DNA of 23,128 bases from Gnetum montanum (lineage: Eukaryota; Streptophyta; Gnetopsida; Gnetales; Gnetaceae), in the NCBI GenBank assembly GCA_015680685.1, contig MNCI01023466.1:1545-24672 (forward strand), given 5' to 3'. This document shows positions 10,684-18,930 of this stretch, piece by piece; position 1 is the first letter of the stretch, and each line of letters opens with the position of its first letter. The position numbers were made by a program, and so were the translations under genes. The notes under the pieces are model-generated. The model saw nothing but the letters and a program-made list of their open reading frames with translations. It had not been told where the DNA came from and did no database searches.

Positions 10684-11382
10684 CTATGGGACGATGTTGA
10701 TAGTGTCAACATGCTCGTCCGGGAATTCAGAATCTATGGTTGCGCAGTCATCGACGGGTGAGGCCGTAAGTTGCGTTGCTATGGCTTGACCTTTAGTCGA
10801 CGACTGGCTTACATAGTGTAGATCGAACTCTGCGGTTATTGCCTTCCATCGGGCTATCCGGCTACTTTCATACAGGTTGTTAGTGATAGCCCGAAGTATG
10901 TTGCTTTTGCAAATGATGTTAATTGTACTGCGAAACAGGTAGTGCCTCCACTTTTTTAATGCAAACACTAAGGCAAGGCAATTTCTCTCCACTTCATTGT
11001 ATTTCGTCTCGTGCGCTATTAATGCATGACTCAGATAGTACATGGGTATCTTAGATCCATCATCTCGTGTCTGACATAGCAGTGCTGCGATAGACATGTC
11101 AGATGTGGCAAGCTAGATAAAGAAGGGCTTACCCCTTTGTGGTGGATGCACAATTGGGAGATGCAAAAGCTCTTCCTTCAAGTCATTGAAGGCTTGTTGA
11201 CACTGGGTTGTCCACTCAAAGTTAACCCCTTTCTTTAGCAGATGTTGCATAGGGTGTAACTTGTTAGTCAACTTTGCTATAAACCTTCGGATGAACTGTA
11301 CCCTACCTTGCAAACCGCGCAACTCCTTAAGGTTTGTAGGAGGTACCAAGTTGACGATGGCCTTGACTTTGTCAGGGTCCAC
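10684..11382 (-). pseudogene. RT connection and first RNase H domain (Tat pol)
   Basis: This is the end of the RT and the retroviral-type RNase H. VDPDKVKAIVNLVPP, RGLQGRVQFIRRFI and WTTQCQQAFNDLK form the connection between polymerase and RNase H. After the stop at 11113-11115 come LATSDMSIAALL and ERNCLALVFALKKWRHYL. The end reads ARWKAITAEFDLHYV and KGQAIATQL. The aspartate expected near the end of the domain (after KGQA) is not seen, and the start of the domain is weak, so the RNase H is probably inactive. A TAG stop ends it at 10684-10686. It is in frame with the RT upstream and the second RNase H downstream. Confidence 0.85.
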
Positions 11383-12417
11383 TCATATTCCAGCCTTCAA
11401 TACCACCAATCCTAACATGCGTCCGATTTTTACCCCGAAGACACACTTCTTAGGATTAAGACGCAGATTATGCATTTGACAACACTTAAGGATTGCCCCT
11501 AGATCGCGTGGGTGGTCAGCTACCTCCTTGGACTTGACTACTATATCATCCACGTAGTCGTTTAACATTTCTAGGATGTAATCATTGAAGATGTAAGTCA
11601 TGGCTCGTTGGTAAGTTTCCCCGGCGTTCTTGAGCCCAAAAGGCATCATGGTGTAACAAAAGGTACCCCATGAGGTCATGAAGGTTGTTGTTAGCTGGTG
11701 CTCTGGGTTGATGCGAACTTGGTTGTAGCCGAAGAAACCATCCATGAAGGATAGCAGGGCATGACCAACCATAGTGTCGATGAGTTGATTGATGCTCGGA
11801 AGTGGAAAATCGTCCTTGATCGTTGCTTTGTTCAAATCCCGGAAGTCTATACAGATTCGTATTCCTTCCGTTTTCTTAGAAACCACGACGATGTTGGACA
11901 CCCATTCCGAATAATCAACCGCCCGAATGAAACCAACTTGGTATAGCTTCGTGATTTCATCCCTTACAGCTAATGCAATTTCTGGTTTAACTTTACGGGC
12001 CTTCTGCTTGACTGCCTTCATGCACAGGTCTAGGACGATGTTGTGCTGTATTAGGCTCGGATCTAAACTTGGCATGTCACTGTATGACCATGCGAAGACT
12101 TTGATGTTATCTTGCAAAATCTTGGCTACGTTTTCGTGCGTCTGCATGTCTAGGAGGGAGCAAAGTTTTAACGTTTCTACTTCCCCCTTGAACGTGATCA
12201 CAGGCGTCTCGACGAGAGGGTCCTTAGTTACATCCCCAGCCTCAAAATCTAGAGTTCAGACTAGATGCTCAGGCCAGTCTGAGGATGTTTCTAAGGACGC
12301 TATAGTGCTAGCTATGGTCGACCCCTTGTTGATCAGGTCGAGGTTCAATTACCTTGGGAGCTTGCCATGTGGACCTACTAAAGCTAAGGGCGTGGAGAGG
12401 TCGTGATGGAGTTCCAT
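11383..12417 (-). pseudogene. pol N-terminus and reverse transcriptase (Tat)
   Basis: RT copies genomic RNA into cDNA in virus-like particles. An ATG at 12415-12417 in an AAAAAATGG context opens the frame, and nothing coding is seen just upstream, so pol may start here as a separate ORF. Early stops lie at 12349-12351 and 12256-12258. The spacer contains FAWSYSDMPSLDPSLIQH. Then come SEWVSNIVVVSKK, RICIDFRDLNKA, KDDFPLP, LSFMDGFFGYNQ (first catalytic aspartate), MPFGLKNAGETYQR and DYVDDIVVKS (the YVDD pair). The catalytic residues are intact. A TGA at 11383-11385 closes this block. Codon-level integrity is much better than in gag. The spacing from the protease (over 3 kb) is far larger than usual because of the intervening opposite-strand block. 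Confidence 0.9.
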
Positions 12418-13269
12418 TTTTTCTTAACCTATCAAGATGAGATGAAAGCGTGGTTAAGAGACACTTGTTGGTAGTAATCGTGCGTAACGAAAACTTGCAA
12501 AGCAATGACGAGATGTAACTAGCAAAGTATGACGTAAAGATTAAAATTTTGCCAGTTTAAAGTCATGGCAGACTACTAAGGCATGAGGATGCAGAACTGT
12601 TAAAGATGTAAAACTGTCGATGCAAAAGTGTGAAACTGTGAAACTATTAACATGCAAATGCCAAGTTGCTAGTTTAGTGTCATTGCGGACTGCCAGATTG
12701 TAACATGCAAAACTAGTAGTATGCAAAATGAAAGATTGCAGGTATGAGAAATGCAAAACCGCTAATGCGAAAATCGAGACTGCGGGAGCATAGAAGATCG
12801 AGACGGCTAGTTTAAGGTCTTTTCGGACCGTTAAGGTCACTGCTACGGTAGGATTGCTAGTTTAAGGTCTTTTCGGACCACGAACAAAAGTGGAATGCTA
12901 CGCTAAAAATGCTAGTTTGACGTCTTTTCAGACCACGAAAATTACAACTGTGCTGGGGTTGCTAGTTTAAGGTCTTTTCGGACCATGAACGAGAGTGGAA
13001 TGCTACACTAAAAATGCTAGTTTAAGGTCTTTTCAGACCGCGAAAGTTACAACTGTGCTGGGGTTGCTAGTTTAAGGTCTTTTCGGACCGGTAACAAGAA
13101 CTGTATATTTTTTTTTGTTTTTTGGGAAAATAAGCAGTTAGCTTGGAGCATGTCAAAGTTTTAATGCCGACAGTGCTACGATGTCGTGGCGAGCATGCTA
13201 CACTGTACGACGCACTCCGCATTAAATGGAGAGAGAGAGCGGTAAGTTTCCCCTTTTTACCATTATGGC
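12418..13269. other. divergent intergenic region between pol and the antisense gene
   Basis: Pol reads leftwards from 12417 and the antisense gene reads rightwards from about 13300, so this 850-base stretch lies head-to-head between them. It holds eight repeat boxes, T-rich stretches near 13108-13124 and no coding sequence. It could hold promoters for both sides. No convincing TATA box is visible for the pol side. Confidence 0.5.
12554..13085. repeat. array of eight AGTTTA-palindrome boxes, 5' of pol
   Basis: Boxes start at 12554, 12671, 12809, 12859, 12914, 12964, 13019 and 13069. They follow the same plan as the array at 8641-8950: AGTTTA, a base or so, NGTC, six bases, GACN. The outer pair is A/T at 12554 and G/C at 12809, 12859, 12964, 13019 and 13069. 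At 12671 and 12914 it is mismatched. From about 12854 the array is a higher-order tandem repeat of exactly 105 bases (starts 12854, 12959, 13064), each full unit holding two boxes plus GAATGCTAC(G/A)CTAAAAATGCTAG and CAACTGTGCTGGGG. The spacer in these copies is TTTTCG or TTTTCA, unlike the other array. Confidence 0.9.
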
Positions 13270-13279
13270 CATAAATAAG
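13270..13279 (+). promoter_or_regulatory. TATA-like box of the antisense gene
   Basis: CATAAATAAG lies about 160 bases before the first ATG of the plus-strand gene, giving a plausible start near 13300 and a 5' leader of about 130 bases. The run of GA repeats just before it (13229-13240) is also common near plant promoters. Confidence 0.4.
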
Positions 13280-13550
13280 GGTTAAACCCTGGTAAGCTCG
13301 CCATTCTCACCGTAAGAGCGCAGAGCCCATATTCGGAGCACAAGGCAATTTCGAAGTGCAGAGCGATCGTGCTAATAGCGGGCAAGGCAATTTCCTGTTA
13401 TAGCGACGAGGGAAAGTCTGCAAGCAGGACGATGGCTCCAAAGAAGGAATGTACCCACCTGGCGCTCGCAAAGGTTGAGGAGGTGAAGAAAACCCTAGGG
13501 CGCGTGACAAAAGCACGTATTACGATGCAGGAGGACATGTCGTTGACCCG

Positions 13551-14097
13551 GTAGGCTACTATGCTTCCTCTGTTTTTTCATGATTCTGTTATCGTTTCTT
13601 TGCTTTTATTGTCCTCTACTTTCATTTTGTATCCTAGTCTTAGTCATTTGTGTTTTTTGTCATTGCGTTGTTTTGGCCTTTGCATCGCTACTGTTGCCAT
13701 TTTGGCTGCGGTGAGTGCATAAATGCTACGCCATCGTTGCATGCAAAATCGCTTAAACCGCCACCACCACGGTTGTCAAAACTGCGAGGGTTTGGACAGT
13801 TTAAATTGCTTGGCTTTCGAATGGCATAGCGTGGGACCTTCAAGAGGGTTTGGCCATGCGTGATGTGATAATGCAACATGTGTTTTGTCAAGGCATATTA
13901 TTAATTGCCCTATTAGGACTAATTGCTCTGTTGCTACGTTAGGCCATTTTTGCTACGCTAGCGCTTTTATGTTCTTGCTACACTATGTGCGGGAAGGGGG
14001 TTACGCTACGCTATATGCATGAACTGCTAGGTATTGCTATGTTGCGTGTGTATTGCACTTAGGCATGATGCTAACGCTTGCTGGTTGTGTTATGCAG
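13551..14097 (+). other. intron 1 of the antisense gene
   Basis: The donor is CCG/GTAGGC and the acceptor is TTATGCAG/GA, with TGCTAAC about 22 bases before the acceptor and a GT-rich tract between. The intron carries several TGCTACG(C/T)TA-type motifs (about 13725, 13936, 13951, 13977 and 14003), the same motif as in the LTR palindromes. Confidence 0.6.
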
Positions 14098-14546
14098 GAT
14101 GGGGCTAAGGCCAATTCTGATTGTCTTAGAAGTTGAAGGGGTCTTGTGTCACGTAAGCAAACCCGTGGCCAACGCCCCTCCTTCCTAGACACGCATGGGA
14201 GAGCGAGGGGTTTGGTTCAGGAAAGAAGCACAGGAGTTCCTACAATACCTCCTCCAACACTTCAGTGTGATTGCTTGGTCATACCTAGAGGAGCAAGAGG
14301 CGGCCGTCATAACCGAAGCCATATTGCCTAGGGCAAGTCGGGGCATCTTGAGGTTTCTAATGGATGGGCAATCATGAGCATGCAGGGAGAAGGATCCAAT
14401 CAACACCCAACACAGTTAAGGCGTTTGGCCTGGATCTGGGATATGCCTGAATACAGCTGCTATCATTCTTACAACACATTGTTTGTTGCACATTATATGA
14501 TAATGTGCTTCCAAAACCCACCAGGAACTGTTTACTGCGCTGGCGG

Positions 14547-14629
14547 GTGAGTTTTACAACCTTGTTCCACTGTGTTGTGTGACGCTGGGCATATTGGCCA
14601 AATGCTAACTGTATGTTTTTGTTACCAAG
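14547..14629 (+). other. intron 2 of the antisense gene
   Basis: An 83-base intron with donor GGCGG/GTGAGT and acceptor GTTACCAAG. GCTAACT lies about 20 bases before the acceptor. The reading frames of exons 2 and 3 do not join across it without a further indel, which fits a decayed gene. Confidence 0.5.
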
Positions 14630-14918
14630 TTCTACATCAACAAAGAAGGGGTTCTTGATCAACCGGGTCTACTAACTACAGCACGTATAGCCCTGCAGGA
14701 GTTCTCTTCTGTTGAGAACCTATGGGCGGGTACGATTGGTCAATGCGGGGGTGAATACCACACCCACCCACACCTATTCCCCATTCCTTACAATCAGTGT
14801 AAGGGGTCTGGTTGGCTAGATGAGAGGCAGGCAGAACCCTTCAAACCGATCACCATTGAACAAGTGCTAGTTAGTCTTTCGCCATTCCTGTCGCCGTATC
14901 AACCTGGTAGGCTGAACA

Positions 14919-15008
14919 GTAAGTGTCGCATGCTCAAGTGTTTTTGCAATCTTTCGATTTTCTACGTTTTTATGCTAAACATTTCTTGTGATGTGAAAAC
15001 TGTTATAG
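14919..15008 (+). other. intron 3 of the antisense gene
   Basis: A 90-base intron with a consensus donor GTAAGT after AACA and an acceptor TGTTATAG. TGCTAAAC precedes the acceptor. Exon 3 ends with one extra base, and exon 4 continues in frame for fifteen codons before a TAG at 15053-15055. Confidence 0.55.
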
Positions 15009-15055
15009 GGGTAAAGAAGCCTCGGGAGGTGACAGTGGTAACTACCGAGACATAG

Positions 15056-15490
15056 GAGGCAAATATCTACTTCAAGTATGGAGAAGTAGATACGAGCCAA
15101 CGCTAGATAAACAGTGTGGCTTCAGACTCCTTGGTCCAGAATATCCAAAAGGCTGGGCTTATGGATCTATTCTTGGCCCCAAATCCGAACGTTCCTACCG
15201 CCGAGATGCCCTCCCTAGTCAACTCCTTCTTCGACAAGGTGAGTCGCTTTCGCACGCACATACGGGGGCGTACGGGTGGTCATTGAAATCAATGATCAGC
15301 TATTCGTGGACCTCTTCGGTGTCCCTACCGATGGCATCCTCATAGGGTCCAAGGGCAAGAAGGAGCTAACCCTTCAAAAGAAGGACATTCAAGAGTAGTT
15401 AGGGATCGCTAAGGAGTGAAAGGGGCTCCCCATGGAGAAGCTTAAAGAAGGACCTACCAAAGGGGTTTACCCTGTCTTCCATGCCGATTC
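15056..15490 (+). pseudogene. C-terminal domain of the antisense gene, unrecognised
   Basis: After the TAG at 15053-15055 the same frame continues with few stops: EANIYFKYGEVDTSQR, then LVQNIQKAGLMDLFLAPN and FFDKVSRFRTHIRG. After a frameshift at about 15285 it reads VIEINDQLFVDLFGVPTDG, then GSKGKKELTLQKKDIQE, and ends with LPMEKLKEGPTKGVYPVF. The style resembles the retroelement-linked accessory domains of plants (a region of the plant mobile domain type is one possibility), but I cannot name the family. The domain stops at about 15490 against the opposite-strand protease, so the gene is truncated or was joined there by recombination. Confidence 0.45.
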
Positions 15491-16211
15491 TCCCCCTAGA
15501 TGGTTAACGTGTGCATAAGCAGGCGCTTCATTCTCATAGGTTACGACCTCCGAGCCCTGCTCCATGTCTATGTTGTTGATTGCCTGCGCCACTACCTCGT
15601 CACCATGGATCACCACCTCCCTGCCTGCATATGGTAGGTGGATTTCCTGGTGAATGGGCGAAGAAACAGCCCTAAGTTGCACTAACCATGACCTCCCCAA
15701 GATCAGGTTAAACCCGGGCATTTCCTCGACCACAATGAACGTTGCATTTGTGGGGAACTGGTCCCCTGCCATGAAGTCTATGCAAACCGTGCCCTTCACC
15801 AGGATGCATGCCCCGTTGAATGACCTCAGACATGATGTCGTTGTGGGCTTGATCTAGTCGACCAAGCCCAACTTGTCCATAATAGGAAAGGGGATGACGT
15901 TCGTGGCAGCCCCATCATCAACGTGTAAAATATTCATAGTCACCTAACCCCCCTCAAGATCTTTCCTAATGGAGTCGTTGCTGAAAGTCAGTTGAGACGG
16001 TTCTGGTTCTGTAGGCGCGGAGGAAAGCATGATCGAGTGGATCGCTTCCTCTTCTACCGGCATGTCTTCGTTGACTGGAATCGCTATCAACATGCGGATC
16101 AAAGCCTCGCGATGTCAAACAAACATCATGATTAGGTCATACAAGCTTAATGTAGTGTTTTTTTGTTTTAGAGCTTGCTTAACCTGAGTGAGGGCATCCA
16201 AAAGGTCTTAT
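15467..16211 (-). pseudogene. aspartic protease (Tat gag-pro)
   Basis: Retropepsin cuts the element's polyprotein. On the minus strand the pre-protease segment reads LTQVKQALKQKN, HREALIRMLIAIPVNEDMPV and QLTFSNDSI. The active site reads HVDDGAATNVIP, with the D-D-G codons at 15911-15919. Downstream come KGTVCIDFMAGDQFPTN, then MPGFNLILGRSWLVQL, where ILGR is the conserved second part of the fold, and SPIHQEIHLPYAGREV. Stops break the frame just before the active site and again shortly after it. The open part ends at 15467, about where the antisense block begins, so the natural link from protease to RT is missing. Confidence 0.8.
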
Positions 16212-16850
16212 TCATCCCCCCTGTTTAATGCTTTCCTCTTCTTCGATTCGTCCCATAAGACGAATTTCCTGAGGAGGGGAGACTTCGGGTCTGAGTTCAG
16301 ACCCTTTTTGGCAGGGCAACGCGAATTGTGTGGTTGTAGCAACGTTCATCGTTGGTGATAAGGGTGTAGATGTAGGGGGTGAAGATGTAGGTTTGGAAAT
16401 ACCAGGAACGATACTTCCTCTCGACGTCTCACCTGCAAAATGCACTTCCTATTTTTTAGGACGAGAAAGTTGTTCAGTTGTCTTATGCGGGGTGGGGGCT
16501 GTCGAAGGAGTTGGCCCCCTGATGATGAAAGGAGCTAACAATGTTAGCGGGCAGAATCGCGTGACTTCACTAACAAGTGGCACGGAGATGGATGCCCACG
16601 GAGGGACTCTAAGAACAAACAGTTGTTGCAAGCTTCGGCCAACTGTCGATGGTGCTAGTGCACTACGCTGAGGCACACGGACCACGAATGGCTGCTAGGG
16701 TGTCCTAGGATCACTATCAATACCGATGGCATTGATGACATAACCGACATTGTTGGCATTGAGGGGGTCTGTGTAGACATGCATAGATTGGTTCTCAGGG
16801 CGTACTGGGTTGCTTTCGTCCAGTACCAGTTTTCCTTGATCGATCAACCT
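16212..16850 (-). pseudogene. gag-pro linker, proline- and serine-rich
   Basis: Two open stretches in one frame (16685 to 16449 and 16445 to 16212) are split by a single TAG at 16446-16448. Composition is rich in P, S, T and V with no fold expected. It continues the zinc-knuckle segment (LIDQGKLVLDES, then SMHVYTDPLNANNVGYVINA) and leads to the protease. Low-complexity linkers at this point are usual in Tat gag. Confidence 0.6.
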
Positions 16851-17589
16851 CTAGAAGTCATCTTGCAACGCCAGGCAGTAATCTGTGTTGTGACCACACT
16901 GTTGGTGATAGTCACAAAACCTGTCCAACCTGAAACCTTTAGGAACTGGGGGCTCATTGGGCAGGGCCAAAGAAGGGTTCCTAAGGAGCTTGCAGTAGCG
17001 TTGATGTTTCCTGATTCCTTCTTCCGACATTTTCTTGTGTTGGATGTGCCCTGCTACCAGCAGCTGCTTCAGAAATTCCAAAGGCTTTAGAGGCAGTGGG
17101 GTGTACTTTGAGTGATCTTTACGCTCAAAGTTCAGTTTGAGTTGCGCAGATGTCTCAGGTGTAGGTATGGCAAGTTGCGGTGCGTGACCTTGCCTACGCG
17201 CGAGGTTAGCTATGGGTATGGCCGATTTCTTATTGTTCTTGTTACCATTGTTACTAGGTTTGGGTTTGGCCTCCGTCGCCACAGCGGCCACTATGGTTGT
17301 TGGGGCCTTACCCTTGTCCTTCTTCGTAAAGGTGTTTTTGTAGGCAATGTAAGCTGAGTCTTTGCTTGCCTTGGCCGCGTCCTGTATACTCTTGGTCTGA
17401 GCGAAGGCTTGACTAACTACAAGGGATGAGGTAGTACAGTTTAGACTTGATAAAGTCATTCACTGGACCCTTAAAGATGGCCAGCAAGCGGGCCTTTGCG
17501 ATGAGCTCGCGAAGTTCATTAAGGGTTATGCTCCAACGCTGAATGAATTTTTGAACTGGCTCTAGAGGGTCTTGCTTCACGCTCATCAA
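16851..17589 (-). pseudogene. gag C-terminal part with zinc knuckle
   Basis: From the TAG that ends the upstream frame, the reading PLEPVQKFIQRWSITLNELR to FKGPVNDF covers the end of the gag capsid. The frame then shifts at about 17.46 kb. The remaining 202-codon open stretch has a lysine- and asparagine-rich part (KPKPSNNGNKNNKK), which probably binds RNA, and ends in FCDYHQQCGHNTDYC, a zinc-knuckle-like C-H-H-C cluster. Retroelement gag forms the particle and packages RNA. Confidence 0.75.
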
Positions 17590-18915
17590 CTAGTCCAGCG
17601 TGGTTTCTGACTTCAAGTTGTACTTAAAGTGCATCACGAACTGGGTCAGAAGCTCTTCCAGAGTTGAAATGGATGGCCATGGCAGCACGCGGTATATATC
17701 TAAAACCTTTCCAGTTAGAGACATAGCAAAGACACGAATGATCGTGTGCGGCCATTGTTGCAAGAGAAGGCATTCAGACTTAAAGGTAACAAGATGTGCA
17801 TTGGGATCTCCCTCCCCATCGTACTTCGTGAAGTGGGGGAGGGACATCCTTGGGGGTAACGTCAAAGCAGGGATTGCAGGGTTGATGGGATCGTCTTGGT
17901 AAAAGTCCATGACTTGTACCGTGTCAGACCCAATAGCTTTGAGGCGTTTTATTTCCTCGGTGAGGGTTTGGATAAGCTGGAACACTTGGTCCAAACCCTG
18001 CAACGTTGTCGATGGTTGGGGAACTGCCAAGGCAACTCCCATCTGTGGAATGGCGGGGGTGGCATCGTGACCCATCGACGGTACCGTTGGGATAACCCTC
18101 GCGATCGATGCTGCTTGTGTTGTCCACCACCCAGTAGGTGGTGCTGTTGGAACAACAACCATAGGTTGGGCTACCAGATAGACCGCTTGTCTCGCCAGCG
18201 GCATAGACCATAGCCCTATGTTGGGTTGTACCATTTGCGGGGTTGGTAGGTCTGAAGGCGAACATAATGAGACATCTGCGACGGATGTGGAATAGGCGAA
18301 GAAGTGAATGGGGTCCACCACGTGGACAGGCCCGAGCCCGCCATGGTGGGTGGAACAAACATGAACGTAGGAATGGAAATGAAAGTTGCGTACAACTGTG
18401 AAGTAGGTACAGCATGAGCATGCAGCAGGGTAGCCATGATTGCTGTGTGATGTGCTATAGGCATGGGTTGATGAACAGTTTGCGGAGGCATAGTTGCTGC
18501 AAATGAAACAGGGGAATAAGGACGTTGACACACCGGGAAGGTGACATGGCTACCCATTGCAATTGTAGTTGTAGGCTATGGGAGCGTAGGCATGATCATA
18601 AAGGGAGCAGTGATAGACAATGGATTGACCTAGAAGGACTGGGTAGGAGGGACATGAACGGGGTTGGCTTGACCTCCCTCATCGGATTGGGAATCGAGTT
18701 CCTCTTGTCCATCCTAGAAGGCGTCATCTTGGTTAGACGTTGTGTCGTGTTGCTCCCTAAGCCTAGCCAATTGGATTAGCTGGTCTAGAAGCCTTTAATT
18801 TGTCTGTGTCAAAGGTATGGAAGCGTCGGGAGTGGGAACAAACTCCTTCCCATCGAAGTAAGCGAACTTGAAACTACGTTTACCTTCGAACTTGTGTACC
18901 TTCAAATTCACTTTT
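17590..18915 (-). pseudogene. gag N-terminal part and retrotransposon gag domain
   Basis: The N-terminal third starts near 18.9 kb with HKFEGKRSFKFAYFDGKEFV. It continues through a long P-, T-, S- and H-rich segment with stops, then shifts frame near 18.24 kb. The second part has QVFQLIQTLTEEIKRLKAIG (a short coiled coil), LPPRMSLPHFTKYDGEGDP, then FAMSLTGKVLDIYRVLPWPS and LEELLTQFVMHF, in the order of the retrotransposon gag domain. A TAG at 17590-17592 ends the open frame. No start codon with good context and no leader or LTR lies to the right, so the 5' end is missing or too diverged. Confidence 0.8.
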
Positions 18916-18930
18916 AGTCATTTGCTTTAA

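Larger units (their letters stand above)
13432..15490 (+). pseudogene. antisense spliced gene: HAD (FCP1/NIF-like) domain plus a second domain, broken
   Basis: Exons: 13432-13550, 14098-14546, 14630-14918, 15009 to about 15490. Introns (547, 83 and 90 bases) begin GT and end AG, with TGCTAAC- or TGCTAAA-type branch sites about 20-35 bases before the acceptor. Exon 1 codes for a basic start (MAPKKECTHL). Exon 1 and exon 2 join in phase. Exon 2 reads LIVLEVEGVLCHV, like motif I of HAD phosphatases but with E for the nucleophile D. Next is FRKEAQEFLQYLLQHFSVIA with WSY, like the region up to motif II. In another frame come YNTLFVAHYMIM and NPPGTVY, where the motif III aspartate pair is replaced by A-H. 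Stops (14186-14188 and others) and frameshifts near 14.37-14.41 kb break it. Exon 3 is open for 96 codons. Exon 4 leads into a different domain (see next entry). Family assignment is from pattern memory and is moderate. Confidence 0.55.
5847..18930 (-). mobile_element. Ty3/gypsy LTR retrotransposon, Tat-type, degenerate, 5' end missing
   Basis: Domains on the minus strand run from right to left: gag, zinc knuckle, aspartic protease, RT, RNase H, a second RNase H, integrase with HHCC and DDE parts, and a probable 3' LTR. A second RNase H between the first one and the integrase marks the Tat lineage. The span of about 13 kb includes a 3-kb block of opposite-strand sequence between protease and RT. 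Pol from 12417 to about 9240 stays in one frame but has ten in-frame stops, mostly TAG and TGA. Gag and protease show several frame changes. No 5' LTR, primer-binding site or target-site duplication was found, so the right edge is either a truncation or a recombination junction. Confidence 0.85.

Noticed and set aside
12554-13085. Second LTR of the element
   Set aside because: Only the short boxes are shared with the sequence downstream of integrase; the stretches between boxes differ and no TG...CA ends or shared promoter are seen.
14372-14662. 96-codon minus-strand open frame
   Set aside because: It is the shadow of the spliced plus-strand gene and does not match any part of the retroelement.
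12418-15490. Helitron or MULE capture carrying the HAD-like gene
   Set aside because: I looked for inverted ends, a terminal hairpin with CTRR and short target duplications at both edges and saw none. It remains possible with diverged ends.
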